The notes beneath the pieces are model-generated. The model was not told the origin of the DNA. It did no database searches and saw nothing but the letters and a program-made list of their open reading frames with translations. Position numbers and translations under genes: made by a program. A DNA stretch of 64,000 nt. Origin: Corynebacterium sp. HMSC036D02 (lineage in GTDB: Bacteria > Actinomycetota > Actinomycetes > Mycobacteriales > Mycobacteriaceae). Positions 26,693 through 35,311 of this stretch are shown piece after piece (the stretch's first letter is position 1; each line of letters begins with the position of its first letter). The stretch is taken from assembly GCF_001836165.1 (NCBI RefSeq), contig NZ_KV827706.1, forward strand, positions 97,659 to 161,658, written 5' to 3'.

Positions 26693-27693
26693 TTATTCCG
26701 GAAGTTCTTTAAGGCCTTCAAGCGCGCGTTCAAGCGGCGCTTGCGGTCTTTGCGGTCACCGGCCTCGGCCGTGGCCTCGATGTGCTGGGGGCCGAATTTG
26801 TTGAGCAGCAGGTCGTCGATAAGCCTGACCTGGCCTGGGCGGAAGCGGTAGTGCATGGCGTCGTGCACGTGGGCGATGGCGTCATCGTCGAGCAGCTGCT
26901 TGAGCTGGCTCAAGCGTGTGATGCCGTTGTTTTCGAGCAACTCGGCAAGGAAGCGATAATGCTCCGAGCGTGAACGCGGGAAGCGGTTGCCCAGAATAAT
27001 GGCGAGGACGCCAGGGAGGGTCTCAGCTGTAATTTCTACGTCATCGCCTGCCTCAGAACTGGGGGCTTTGAGTGCGGCGATCTCATCGAATTGCTGGTCC
27101 GCCAGCTCAATGAGGCCCGCAGCCAGTGTGAAGAGGCGATCCACCTGTGGGGAAGGCGGGTTCGGGCCCTGCTTGTACCGGATATCGTGCTCAAATTCTG
27201 CCCAGGCGTGTTGTAGCACCGTGCGGATTTGAATCTCGAAGGTCCAGCCGATATAAGGCTCAAGTTCCTCCAGCGTGGTGGCGCTGTCCTCGGACACCGT
27301 CAGCACCAAATGGTGCGAGCCATACCCAAAACCACCAGAAATCCGTGTTTCCGCCGCCTTATCCACCGAGCGCAGTACGGCAAAGGTTTCTCCCAAAACC
27401 TCCAGGGCTTCCGGGATAACTGTGGAGTGGAAGACGGTGATTCGCACGCCCAAAACATCGTGGATATCTTCCCATGGCTTCGGGTACATCAGCTCGCCGT
27501 TGTCGCGGCGCTTCTTCGCTTTGGCCTTGAGAGAAGGCCACTGCTTGACGCGGGTTGCTACGCGGTCGAAGATAATGCCGGCGTCGTTAAGCAAGTCCTC
27601 GATGGCATCGCGGAAATCCTGCGCCGCGGTGGGGTGCGCGTGTACCCAGGAATGGTACTGGTTGCTCAGGCGGGACATGGATGATTCAGCCAT
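26689..27693 (-). CDS. relS: Small alarmone synthetase (RelS-like)
   Basis: A 334-residue single-domain (p)ppGpp synthetase without an HD hydrolase domain. Synthetase motifs are DVLGVRI (79-85), GYGSHH (123-128, replacing the usual GYRSxH) and EIQIRTVLQHAWAEFEHD (153-170). A helical C-terminal region of about 140 residues follows. It corresponds in size and gene neighbourhood (near ilvA) to the small synthetase RelS described in C. glutamicum. The ATG follows AAAGGAG. The upstream gap carries a -10-like TATAGA inside a small hairpin. Confidence 0.9.
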   Translation of the reverse strand: MAESSMSRLSNQYHSWVHAHPTAAQDFRDAIEDLLNDAGIIFDRVATRVKQWPSLKAKAKKRRDNGELMYPKPWEDIHDVLGVRITVFHSTVIPEALEVLGETFAVLRSVDKAAETRISGGFGYGSHHLVLTVSEDSATTLEELEPYIGWTFEIQIRTVLQHAWAEFEHDIRYKQGPNPPSPQVDRLFTLAAGLIELADQQFDEIAALKAPSSEAGDDVEITAETLPGVLAIILGNRFPRSRSEHYRFLAELLENNGITRLSQLKQLLDDDAIAHVHDAMHYRFRPGQVRLIDDLLLNKFGPQHIEATAEAGDRKDRKRRLNARLKALKNFRNN

Positions 27694-27733
27694 CGTGAAA
27701 CGTGACTCCTTTCGGCCACGGCGGGGGAAGTTT

Positions 27734-27754
27734 GGAGGTGTTTTCTATACCTCC
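27734..27754. repeat. Hairpin at the stop of the hypothetical gene before relS
   Basis: GGAGGT (27734-27739) and ACCTCC (27749-27754) pair across the stop codon of the upstream gene. On the minus strand the loop includes TATAGA, a candidate relS -10. Confidence 0.4.
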
Positions 27755-28353
27755 AGTGGGAAGCCGTTAGCCAATACTAGTGGTTGCAAGCTCAGCGGTG
27801 GTCGATGGCGCGGGCGCAATTCGGCCGCGCGGTAGGCCAGTTCCGTGGCGCGCGGCGGGGAAACGTTGAGCAGCGCGTAGAGAGTGTGTGCATCAGGCAC
27901 GAGGTAGGTAATGCTCCGAGCCTGGCTAAGCCGCTGCAGATGATTGTTTAGGATAACGAAGGCCTGCGGGTGAGCCAACCACGACGAGACAGCGCAGCGA
28001 TGCACCCGCACCTCGAGGCCGCTTTCCGCTCTACTGAGTCCGAGCTCAGCAGGCCGGGTAAAGAAACGCAGCCCCTGCTGCGTCAGTGCGCGGCGTTGCA
28101 GATTCAGCGCGGCAGTATCCCACGCTTGGCGCACGGTCAACCCCATATCGTCCACAGCGCGCTGGCTCACGCGCTTGGCTTCAGCGCCCGTGCCGTGCAC
28201 CAAGGACATCGATAGCGTGCGCGATAGCTGGAGGCTAGCAGGTGAATCACCGAAGCCATCATCACAGAGCTTGACTCCGTTGAGCTCTTCGCTCGGGCAG
28301 AGCGAGGGGAGCAGGTGGTCGATGCGGAGGGAGGTGGGCAGCGCGATGGTCAT
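27745..28353 (-). CDS. Hypothetical protein
   Basis: A 202-residue soluble protein of no recognised family. ATG at 28353 is selected because TTGGAG lies 9 bp before it; the longer frame up to 28422 has no ribosome site. The sequence shows no membrane segment or signal peptide. It is Leu/Arg-rich with alpha/beta character (RVSQRAVDDMGLTVRQAWD; SWLAHPQAFVILNNHLQRL). It is 51 bp upstream of relS on the same strand, so co-transcription is possible and a link to alarmone signalling or stress is only a guess. Confidence 0.65.
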   Translation of the reverse strand: MTIALPTSLRIDHLLPSLCPSEELNGVKLCDDGFGDSPASLQLSRTLSMSLVHGTGAEAKRVSQRAVDDMGLTVRQAWDTAALNLQRRALTQQGLRFFTRPAELGLSRAESGLEVRVHRCAVSSWLAHPQAFVILNNHLQRLSQARSITYLVPDAHTLYALLNVSPPRATELAYRAAELRPRHRPPLSLQPLVLANGFPLEV

Positions 28354-28503
28354 GGTGGATTTACTCCAAAAGGTAGGCAAGTGCAGGTTCCTTGCCCTTA
28401 TTGGACTGCACTTTATGCCCACAGGTTCCCACTAGTTCGGAGAAAACCCACCACGCGCTAGAGCCTTGATGCTTTGCGCCTCCGTGCTCAACAGATACGC
28501 AGG

Positions 28504-29895
28504 TTAGAACGGCGGAGCTTCATCAAGCTGCAGCTCCTCCAACAGCTTGTCCGTCTGCCAGATTGCGATGTCCTGGCCTTTGCCCTGCAGCTCCTCAGCG
28601 CGCTTTTCTTTAGAGGTTTTGGTAGCCCACTGGCCCACGACCAGGATGGTGGTCTTCTTCGTGACGTTCTTGCCCACCTGGCCGCCGCGTTCAGCAATCT
28701 TGGACCACAAAAGGCCCTTGTCGAAAGGCTCGAAGTCACCGGTGAGGGTGACATTCTGACCAAATAGCGCGCCTTCCGGATCCGCATCAGGATTAGGATC
28801 CGGGATGGTGTCCGGAGTAGATACGGATTGCCACGGGGCCGGACCGCGGCGCTCCTTAGCGGCGGAGCTCTTTTTGTTTTTCTTCGAGCCCGAGGCTGTG
28901 CCTGCCATGCGCGTCTTGTCGCGGAAATCCGTACCGGCGCCCAAGTCGGCCGCGGAGAGCGGAGCGGTGTTGGCGCGCAGGACCGGGATGATGGACTCCT
29001 CGCTCAACGTGCCCAGTGCAAAATCACGGGAGGTGAATAAGTCCTCGATGCTTCCCGAGTAGCCAAAGCGCTGCGCCAGGGCACTGACAATCTCGCCCGC
29101 CGCGCGGGCATCGGCTGTGGCCTCGTGATGGCGGAAATCCTCGGCACCGAGGCAGGAGGCGACGGTGGGAAGCTTATGGTTCGCCACGTCGATGACGCCC
29201 GCACGGGAGGCATCGCGGGCCAGTGCCAGGGAACACGCTAAGCGAACTTCTGGCACCGGCGCGTCGGCCTTCTTGAGGCCACTGCGCAGGGCCGTGGAAT
29301 CGAATTGCGCGTTGTGGGCCACCAGCGTGTCCGTGCCGAGGAACTCGAAGAGCTCGGCAGCAGCATCAGCGAAGGGTGAAGCATCAGCAACGTCCTCCGC
29401 CGTGATGCCGTGGATGCTGATGTTGACCTCGTCGAAGTGCTCGAGTCCCGGAGGGGGAGTACACAGCCACGTGCGGGACTCGGTTTCTTCGCCGTCGCGG
29501 AAGCGGACCGCACCGATCTGGCAGACCGAGCCCCAGTTATCGTTGGCGGTTTCCACATCGACGGCGGTGAAGTCCAGCCCCTGCACGCCGGTGCTGGCAG
29601 CCGGTGCTTCCCCGCGCAGCGCTGCCTCAACCGCGCGGGCGAATGCCGCCGCATCTTGACCCGGCGCAAAGCGGATAACCGTGTCCTCACCAGTCCCCGC
29701 AGAATCGCTCGTGCCGCGCACTATGACCTGCCCAAACCCGGTTGCCGTCGGTTCCGTGCACTCCACGCCCGTGGCATCAGCCAAGGAGAGAGTCTCGCGA
29801 GCTGGGGCGCCAAGGGAAGCGGAAAGCTGGGAGCGGTGGACGGTGAGGGCATCGGTGGTGACATCAATGACGGCACCGTGGGCGGTATAGGACAC
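28504..29895 (-). CDS. DnaQ-type 3'-5' exonuclease with BRCT domain
   Basis: A 463-residue fusion protein. Residues 1-100 form a separate N-terminal domain. A DEDDh exonuclease domain spans about 105-285: FTAVDVETAN (metal ligands Asp, Glu), TLVAHNAQFDSTAL (Asp) and FRHHEATADARAAGE (His, Asp). A low-complexity linker follows, then a C-terminal BRCT domain at about 375-455 (GQNVTLTGDFEPFDKG, IAERGGQVGKNVTKKT). GTG at 29895 follows GAAAGGAAACC. Such fusions are common in actinobacteria. A DNA-repair or processing role is inferred. Confidence 0.9.
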   Translation of the reverse strand: MSYTAHGAVIDVTTDALTVHRSQLSASLGAPARETLSLADATGVECTEPTATGFGQVIVRGTSDSAGTGEDTVIRFAPGQDAAAFARAVEAALRGEAPAASTGVQGLDFTAVDVETANDNWGSVCQIGAVRFRDGEETESRTWLCTPPPGLEHFDEVNISIHGITAEDVADASPFADAAAELFEFLGTDTLVAHNAQFDSTALRSGLKKADAPVPEVRLACSLALARDASRAGVIDVANHKLPTVASCLGAEDFRHHEATADARAAGEIVSALAQRFGYSGSIEDLFTSRDFALGTLSEESIIPVLRANTAPLSAADLGAGTDFRDKTRMAGTASGSKKNKKSSAAKERRGPAPWQSVSTPDTIPDPNPDADPEGALFGQNVTLTGDFEPFDKGLLWSKIAERGGQVGKNVTKKTTILVVGQWATKTSKEKRAEELQGKGQDIAIWQTDKLLEELQLDEAPPF

Positions 29896-29925
29896 GGTTT
29901 CCTTTCAAGGACGGGGTTGATGGTG

Positions 29926-29949
29926 GACTGCAGACGGTGGAGTGCAGTC
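29926..29949. repeat. Inverted repeat at the glgX 3' end
   Basis: GACTGCA (29926-29932) and TGCAGTC (29943-29949) are perfect 7-bp arms with a 10-base loop, immediately after the glgX stop on the minus strand. No T-run follows, so termination is uncertain. Confidence 0.4.
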
Positions 29950-32177
29950 TAGCTATCAGTTGCTGCTGCCGTGGCAGCGGATTGTGCAGAGTCATCGCTG
30001 TCGTCGAAAACCGGGGGCTCAGTCTGGCGCAGAATCAGCGTCGTGCGCGGTTGCACCACGATGGACCCTTCGGCCGCGATGAGCTTCTCCTCGTCCGGAT
30101 AGCCACCGGAATCAGAGGTGTCGACGATGAGCCGCCAACTAGCACCCAGGTCCTTCTTGGGCAGTGTGAACTCGATGTCTTCGTGGTGGGCGTTGAAAAT
30201 CATGATGAAGGAATCATCCGTAATGCGTTCACCGCGGGCGGTGGTTTCCGTAATCGCGTTACCGTTGAGGTAGACCATGAGGGCCTTGCCGAACTCAAAA
30301 TCCCAGTCCTGCGGGGTCATGAGTTTGCCGGAGGGCACGAGCCAGGCAATATCGCGGTCCTTCACCTCAGAGCCGAAGGGGCCACCAGCCAAGAAACGCT
30401 GGCGGCGGAACACCGGGTGGTTCTTGCGGATGTTGATGAGGCGCTTGGTAAAGCCGTGCATGGCGCTGTTCTTTTCCTGCTTCAGCATCGACCAATCGAT
30501 CCAGGAAATCTCGTTGTCCTGGCAATACACGTTGTTATTGCCGTTCTGGGTGCGGCCCAGCTCATCACCGTGGCACAACATCGGGGTGCCCTGGGATAGC
30601 AGGAGGGTAGTGAGGAAATTGCGGACTTGGCGGCGCCGGAGCTTCTTAATCTCTTCGTCGTCAGTCGGCCCCTCCACGCCATGGTTCCACGAGCGGTTGT
30701 GGGACTCACCGTCGCGATTGTCTTCACTGTTCTCGGAATTGTGTTTTTCGTTATAGGACACCAAATCGCGCAGCGTAAAGCCGTCATGGGCGGTGATGAA
30801 GTTGATAGACGCGGTGGGGCGGCGGCCGTTATTGGCATAGAGATCGGAGGAGCCGGTCAGGCGTGAGGCAAATTCACCCATGGTCGCCGGCTCCCCGCGC
30901 CAGAAATCACGGACGGTATCGCGGTACTTGCCGTTCCACTCGCTCCAGATGGGAGGGAAGTTACCAACTTGGTATCCGTTATGGCCCACGTCCCAAGGTT
31001 CGGCGATGAGCTTGACCTTGGAGACCACCGGGTCCTGCTGAACCAAATCGAAGAAGGTAGCCAGCTTGTCGACGTCATCCAGCTCGCGCGCCAGAGTGGA
31101 AGCGAGGTCGAAGCGGAAGCCATCCACGCGCATCTCCGTCACCCAGTAACGAAGCGAATCCATAATGAGCTGGAGGGAGTGCGGGTGACGGACATTTAGG
31201 GAGTTACCGGTGCCGGTGTAGTCCATGTAGTGCTCGGGATTGTCATCAACCAAGCGGTAGTAGGCGTGGTTATCAATGCCACGGAAGGCGATGGTGGGGC
31301 CCATGTGGTTGCCTTCGGCGGTGTGGTTGTAGACCACATCGAGGATGATCTCGATTCCAGCCTCATGGAAGGCACGAACCATGGCCTTGAATTCAGCAAC
31401 TACCTCGCCGGGCTTCTTAGCGTAGGCATAGTCAGCATGCGGGGCGAAGAACCCGAAGGTGTTATAACCCCAGTAGTTGCGCAGGTCCAGCTGGCGCAGG
31501 CGATCATCCTGCAAGAACTGGTGAACCGGCAGCAGCTCGACGGCTGTCACTCCCAAGTCCTTGAAGTAGTTGATGATCGCCGGGTGCGCCATGCCGGCAT
31601 AGGTGCCGCGAAGCTTCTCCGGCACATCCGGGTGCGTCATCGTCATGCCCTTGACGTGGGCTTCGTAGATAATTGTTTCATTATCCGGGGTATGCGGACG
31701 GTTGTCGCCGTGCCACTCGAAGAACGGGTTGATGACCACGGAGAGCATGGTGTGGCCCAAGGAGTCATCCTGGTTGCGGCCGGTGCCGGGTTCCTCTGCG
31801 AAGATATCGTAGGAGTACAGCGAGGGATCCCCATCAAAGTCGCCGTCGAAGGCGCGAGCATAAGGATCGACAAGAAGTTTTGAGGGATCGCAGCGCAGAC
31901 CATGTTCTGGCTCATACGGGCCGTGGATGCGGTATCCGTAGCGCTGCCCGGGGCTGACGTTCGGGAGGTAGGCGTGCCAGACGTGGGCGGTGATCTCGGT
32001 TAATTCGATGCGTTCTTCGTTGCCGTCCTGGTCAATGAGGCAGAGCTCAACCTTCTCGGCGATTTCGGAAAAGATAGCAAAATTAGTACCGGCTCCATCA
32101 AAGGTGGAGCCGAGAGGGGAGGGGGAACCAGGCCACACCTGGCGAGATAGCGTTAGGTCAGCACGGGTCTCAGTCAT
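29949..32177 (-). CDS. glgX: Glycogen debranching enzyme
   Basis: A 742-residue GH13 isoamylase-type enzyme hydrolysing alpha-1,6 branches left by phosphorylase. An N-terminal CBM48-like domain (PLGSTFDGAGTNFAIF) precedes the catalytic barrel. Catalytic residues lie in RFDLASTLARE (nucleophile Asp, about 355), LIAEPWDVG (acid Glu) and FITAHDGFTLRD (His-Asp). ATG at 32177 is preferred to the in-frame TTG at 32195. It begins 14 bp after the TetR gene stop and is probably co-transcribed with it. glgP at 47939 acts in the same pathway. Confidence 0.96.
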   Translation of the reverse strand: MTETRADLTLSRQVWPGSPSPLGSTFDGAGTNFAIFSEIAEKVELCLIDQDGNEERIELTEITAHVWHAYLPNVSPGQRYGYRIHGPYEPEHGLRCDPSKLLVDPYARAFDGDFDGDPSLYSYDIFAEEPGTGRNQDDSLGHTMLSVVINPFFEWHGDNRPHTPDNETIIYEAHVKGMTMTHPDVPEKLRGTYAGMAHPAIINYFKDLGVTAVELLPVHQFLQDDRLRQLDLRNYWGYNTFGFFAPHADYAYAKKPGEVVAEFKAMVRAFHEAGIEIILDVVYNHTAEGNHMGPTIAFRGIDNHAYYRLVDDNPEHYMDYTGTGNSLNVRHPHSLQLIMDSLRYWVTEMRVDGFRFDLASTLARELDDVDKLATFFDLVQQDPVVSKVKLIAEPWDVGHNGYQVGNFPPIWSEWNGKYRDTVRDFWRGEPATMGEFASRLTGSSDLYANNGRRPTASINFITAHDGFTLRDLVSYNEKHNSENSEDNRDGESHNRSWNHGVEGPTDDEEIKKLRRRQVRNFLTTLLLSQGTPMLCHGDELGRTQNGNNNVYCQDNEISWIDWSMLKQEKNSAMHGFTKRLINIRKNHPVFRRQRFLAGGPFGSEVKDRDIAWLVPSGKLMTPQDWDFEFGKALMVYLNGNAITETTARGERITDDSFIMIFNAHHEDIEFTLPKKDLGASWRLIVDTSDSGGYPDEEKLIAAEGSIVVQPRTTLILRQTEPPVFDDSDDSAQSAATAAATDS

Positions 32178-32191
32178 GAGGCTTAGCTTAG

Positions 32192-32779
32192 TCAATTCTG
32201 ATGTATGTGATCGCTTCGCAGTGACCTTAAGCCGGCGACCATCAGCTCTGCTGCGCGCACCGAGGTGGCGTCTACCGGGGCGGTCTCGGGAGCTGTAGAC
32301 GCTGTGCTTGGCGACGTCCCTCCTAGCGCCGCCCCACTGAGCTGCTCTCGGGATTGTTCCATGAAAGTGGCGCCCAGCGTGTAGTGGATCAGAGTGCGGG
32401 CGGCGACGGCTCTATCCTCCGGCGAGGCATCGGGTGCTTCCTTCTGCAGTGCCTTGGTGAATAGCTTTTCTAAGTCGGCGCTCGCTGAGGATTCGGGGAA
32501 GGATGCTCCGGCGATGGCCACTTCAGCTCCATCGCGCCAGCGTTGCAGCTCACTGTGCAGAGAGCTGACCAGCTCCGCCGTGCTTTCCCCGGTGACAGGA
32601 GCGAGTATTTCAGCAGTCATGGCCGCGATCAGCGATTGTTTGTTGGCCACGTGCCAGTACAGCGCGCCGGGGGCGACCCCGAGGTTCGTGGCGACTCGGC
32701 GCATAGTGACATCAGCAAGGCCGTATTGGGTCAAGAGCTCAAGGGCGGTGGAAACGATAGCGTCGCGAGAAAGGTGCAC
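32192..32779 (-). CDS. TetR-family regulator
   Basis: A 195-residue regulator when started at GTG 32779. The N-terminal helix-turn-helix spans about residues 2-48 (LSRDAIVSTALELLTQYG, MRRVATNLGVAPGALYWHV). The C-terminal ligand domain resembles TetR_C types with Ala/Ser-rich helices. TAGAGT (32792-32787) lies 7 bp before this GTG; a GTG at 32812 would add 11 residues. It directly precedes glgX, so it may regulate glycogen breakdown, although the coupling could be incidental. Confidence 0.85.
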   Translation of the reverse strand: MHLSRDAIVSTALELLTQYGLADVTMRRVATNLGVAPGALYWHVANKQSLIAAMTAEILAPVTGESTAELVSSLHSELQRWRDGAEVAIAGASFPESSASADLEKLFTKALQKEAPDASPEDRAVAARTLIHYTLGATFMEQSREQLSGAALGGTSPSTASTAPETAPVDATSVRAAELMVAGLRSLRSDHIHQN

Positions 32780-32786
32780 ACGACCA

Positions 32787-32792
32787 ACTCTA
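32787..32792 (-). promoter_or_regulatory. -10 of tetR-glgX (leaderless)
   Basis: TAGAGT on the minus strand, 7 bp upstream of the GTG at 32779. Confidence 0.5.
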
Positions 32793-32934
32793 CGCGGCAA
32801 GAGAAACCCCACGTGAGGCTCACAGGAAGCTTCAAGGTGTAGGATATGAATTCTTCAAACAGCCCTTGTTAAGGTTATGTAAGTTGCCCAAGAGCAAACG
32901 CCGCGCCCAGCGTGGTTTAACCTATCGCTCTCTA

Positions 32935-32940
32935 TATATT
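32935..32940 (+). promoter_or_regulatory. Candidate -10 upstream of lipoprotein
   Basis: TATATT lies 13 bp before the TTG start at 32954, and the ribosome site TAGGAG is between them. The -35 region is not obvious. Confidence 0.35.
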
Positions 32941-32953
32941 TAGGAGTTTTCCC

Positions 32954-33688
32954 TTGTCTTTTCTGACACCTGCCAAGAAGTCCCTCATTGCTGTTGCGCT
33001 CGTTGCACCGCTTTCCTTGGCTGCTTGTGGTTCCGATGATGAGAATGCAGGCGACACGGCGTCCTCTGCAGCAAAGACCACCACGACTACGAAGTCTAAG
33101 GAAAAGACTTCTGAGGAGAAGACTTCTGAGGAGAAGAAGGAGGGTGAGGACAAGAAGGACGGCGAAGAGAATAAGGACGATGCTTCCAAGCCGGAGGGGG
33201 AGAAACCCGAGGCTGCTAACCAGACTCTGGCCAACCCCTTCGAAGAAGGCGCGGATCCTTTCCAGAACATGCCCAAGGTCGAACCGGTGCAGGGTGAGGC
33301 CGCCAGCCAGGAGGATGTCGACGGTATTAACGCCCTAGTGCGCGGTATGTATGAGCAGCAGACCATGCGTTCCTTCGTGAAGTACCTCCCGGAGCACACC
33401 TGCGCGGCTATCCGCAACGATCCGAACTCCGGTCTCGACCAGGTTGACTACAACCAGGTTCCGGATGTTCCGATGAACCAGCTCAAGGACATGATGGCGG
33501 CAGCGGGCCAGGATACCTCCCAGATGGATGGCTTTGACTGGTCCAAGACTGGCGTTGAGTCCATCAACGATGTCGTGGTTAACGGTGACGATGCCTCCGC
33601 GACCGTGAACGTCAACACCAGCCAGGGCACGGATAGCTCCACCATGCGCTTCAAGCGTGAGAACGGTAACTGGACCTTCTGCGGCTAG
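32954..33688 (+). CDS. Lipoprotein with charged repeat linker
   Basis: A 244-residue secreted lipoprotein starting at TTG after TAGGAG. The signal peptide (MSFLTPAKKSLIAVALV) ends with the lipobox LAAC. A lysine/glutamate linker of about 65 residues includes two exact EKTSE repeats, produced by a 15-bp tandem duplication at 33104-33133. The C-terminal domain (about 110-244) is globular, with YLPEHTCAAIRNDP and a final disulfide-capable Cys (TFCG). The domain resembles small NTF2-like or DUF4878-like secreted domains only loosely, so no function is assigned. Confidence 0.8.
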   Translation: MSFLTPAKKSLIAVALVAPLSLAACGSDDENAGDTASSAAKTTTTTKSKEKTSEEKTSEEKKEGEDKKDGEENKDDASKPEGEKPEAANQTLANPFEEGADPFQNMPKVEPVQGEAASQEDVDGINALVRGMYEQQTMRSFVKYLPEHTCAAIRNDPNSGLDQVDYNQVPDVPMNQLKDMMAAAGQDTSQMDGFDWSKTGVESINDVVVNGDDASATVNVNTSQGTDSSTMRFKRENGNWTFCG

Positions 33689-33696
33689 AGAGTATC

Positions 33697-34278
33697 GTGC
33701 CTGCACTGCGTGCACCTAGCCTTCGCATACCCCGCGCCGTCGGATTCGGCGCGGGGTTGCTCGCGTTAGCCCTCTTTGGATTTTCCGCTGTTGGCGCTGT
33801 ATGGGGGCTGTGGCGGCCTATTCTGGAGGGTCATCGAATGGAGGATGGCGGCTATGTTTTGGGCAACGTCGCCGACGTGCAATTCGACTCCTATATCACC
33901 TTCGTGCTGATCACAGGATTCCTCGGTATGGCCTTGGGGCTTATCGCCCACCGTTGGGGAGAGCGCTACCGCGGCGTCGGCCTGCTATTATGGGTGGCTC
34001 TGGCAGCTTTGGCTGGTGCGGCGTCCTTCTATGTCTTCGGTGGGGCGACAGCCACTGATATTCCAGAAAGTCCCGGGGAGTTTGTGGAGTTTGTCCCGAA
34101 TTTCTCACCTGGCATTGCCTGGCTCGTAGGGCCATTTATGGCCATGTTTGCCTATTGGTCTGCGCTGTTTTTTGATCCGCCCAGCGTTTGGCACGAAAGC
34201 GAAACGGTAGACGATGAGGCGGCGGTCGATGATGCGCTAGGGCCAAGCGACGGGGGAGGAGCCCACCGCATCGCGTGA
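33697..34278 (+). CDS. Hypothetical membrane protein, four helices
   Basis: A 193-residue protein with about four membrane helices (residues about 15-37, 65-85, 95-115 and 140-160) and an acidic cytoplasmic C-terminal tail. GTG start, 8 bp after the lipoprotein stop, so the two are co-transcribed. Mycobacterial DUF2567-type proteins have similar topology, but I cannot confirm membership. The 3' end overlaps the convergent YbjN gene by 42 bp. Confidence 0.7.
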   Translation: MPALRAPSLRIPRAVGFGAGLLALALFGFSAVGAVWGLWRPILEGHRMEDGGYVLGNVADVQFDSYITFVLITGFLGMALGLIAHRWGERYRGVGLLLWVALAALAGAASFYVFGGATATDIPESPGEFVEFVPNFSPGIAWLVGPFMAMFAYWSALFFDPPSVWHESETVDDEAAVDDALGPSDGGGAHRIA

Positions 34279-35160
34279 GATGTCGTCGATCCCGTGGAGG
34301 ACGTGTTTGATGCCGCGGCCGAGGGCGGTGATCAGTTGGGCGTCGGAAAGCCCGGCGCCCGTCATGATCGCGTAATCAATGCGCACCTGCAGCCCATCAA
34401 TGTTGGAGTGACAGAAGGCTGAGGCTGAGTGATTGGTCCGGTTCCAGTCATTGCAAATGAGGAAGATTTTGGAGAACTCGCTGCCCGGCAGGTTGGGATC
34501 CCAATGGCCTTTGATAATGAGGCTGGGGCCGGAATCGATGGCGAAAGCAAAAAGGACATCATTGATCCAGGCATAGACGGCCTCGTCGGCATCCGATTGG
34601 AAGCGCGTTATCCCCAGGGTAGGAAGGATCTCCCCAAGGCGGGCAGTATCCACAGCGGAGACGGGGCCGTCTAGTTCTGTTTGTTCTTCCGGAGTCGTCG
34701 GACGGGGCAGAGTGAGGACCGGGAAGTGATCGGCCAGTTCTTCGAGGCAGGCCGCGGCGTTGTGGAGTGCTGGCAGAACCGAAGCGGCAAGCTGGGACGT
34801 CGTGGGTTTCTGGTGAACCACGAGGAAGGAATGCCCCCACACTTCTACCTCGGTAGGTGCCGAATAGTTGAGGATGAGGTGCGGCGAGAGGCAGTCATGG
34901 TTCCAGTCGTTGACGAATTCACTGAGAGCGGGGATGTCGCCGAAACCTAGAATGCCGTGGTGCGTGGTGTAAAAACGCAGGATTGGTTCGCCCTCGGTGT
35001 CCATGAAAGCGCGGGTTTCCCCAAGCGGTGGGTGGGGGAAGAGGAGCTCGTGTGCGGTGACCCGAATGCAATCGAGGCTTTCGCGGTGCGCGAGGTTTTC
35101 GACGCGGGCAAGCAGGTTGGAAGGAGACTGGCTGTCCAGGCCATCGGCGCCGTTGCTCAT
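34237..35160 (-). CDS. Protein with two YbjN-type domains
   Basis: A 307-residue soluble protein containing two YbjN-like modules, about residues 15-145 and 165-300. Each has the pattern of a small alpha/beta fold with an NDWN turn (FVNDWNHDCLSPHLI and ICNDWNRTNHSASAF). ATG at 35160 follows AGGGAGGCGACG; an upstream GTG is in frame. A TAGAAT -10 lies at 35219-35214. YbjN proteins are linked to stress and secretion phenotypes; the doubled form is common in actinobacteria and of unknown function. It is divergent from the his operon. Confidence 0.82.
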   Translation of the reverse strand: MSNGADGLDSQSPSNLLARVENLAHRESLDCIRVTAHELLFPHPPLGETRAFMDTEGEPILRFYTTHHGILGFGDIPALSEFVNDWNHDCLSPHLILNYSAPTEVEVWGHSFLVVHQKPTTSQLAASVLPALHNAAACLEELADHFPVLTLPRPTTPEEQTELDGPVSAVDTARLGEILPTLGITRFQSDADEAVYAWINDVLFAFAIDSGPSLIIKGHWDPNLPGSEFSKIFLICNDWNRTNHSASAFCHSNIDGLQVRIDYAIMTGAGLSDAQLITALGRGIKHVLHGIDDISRDAVGSSPVAWP

Positions 35161-35258
35161 CTCGTCGCCTCCCTTCACCGATTCGGGGTCCCGGAATGTG
35201 TTACTAGTGGCACATTCTATAACCCCTACCTGCCAGCTCGCTGGCTTTTCGGTCCAGG

Positions 35259-35280
35259 TATAGTAATGGGAAGGTATAGA
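35259..35280 (+). promoter_or_regulatory. Candidate his-operon -10 elements
   Basis: TATAGT (35259-35264) and TATAGA (35275-35280) lie 30-50 bp before hisD. A Shine-Dalgarno AAAAGGGG (about 35297-35304) fits a short leader. No T-box core (GGTGGTACCGCG-like) is visible in this leader. Confidence 0.45.
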
Positions 35281-35311
35281 AACCGCTGCATATTATAAAA
35301 GGGGTCTGAGC

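Noticed and set aside
35265..35311. Histidine T-box or attenuator before hisD
   Set aside because: The leader between the candidate promoters and hisD is about 30-50 bases and lacks the T-box core and a run of His codons.
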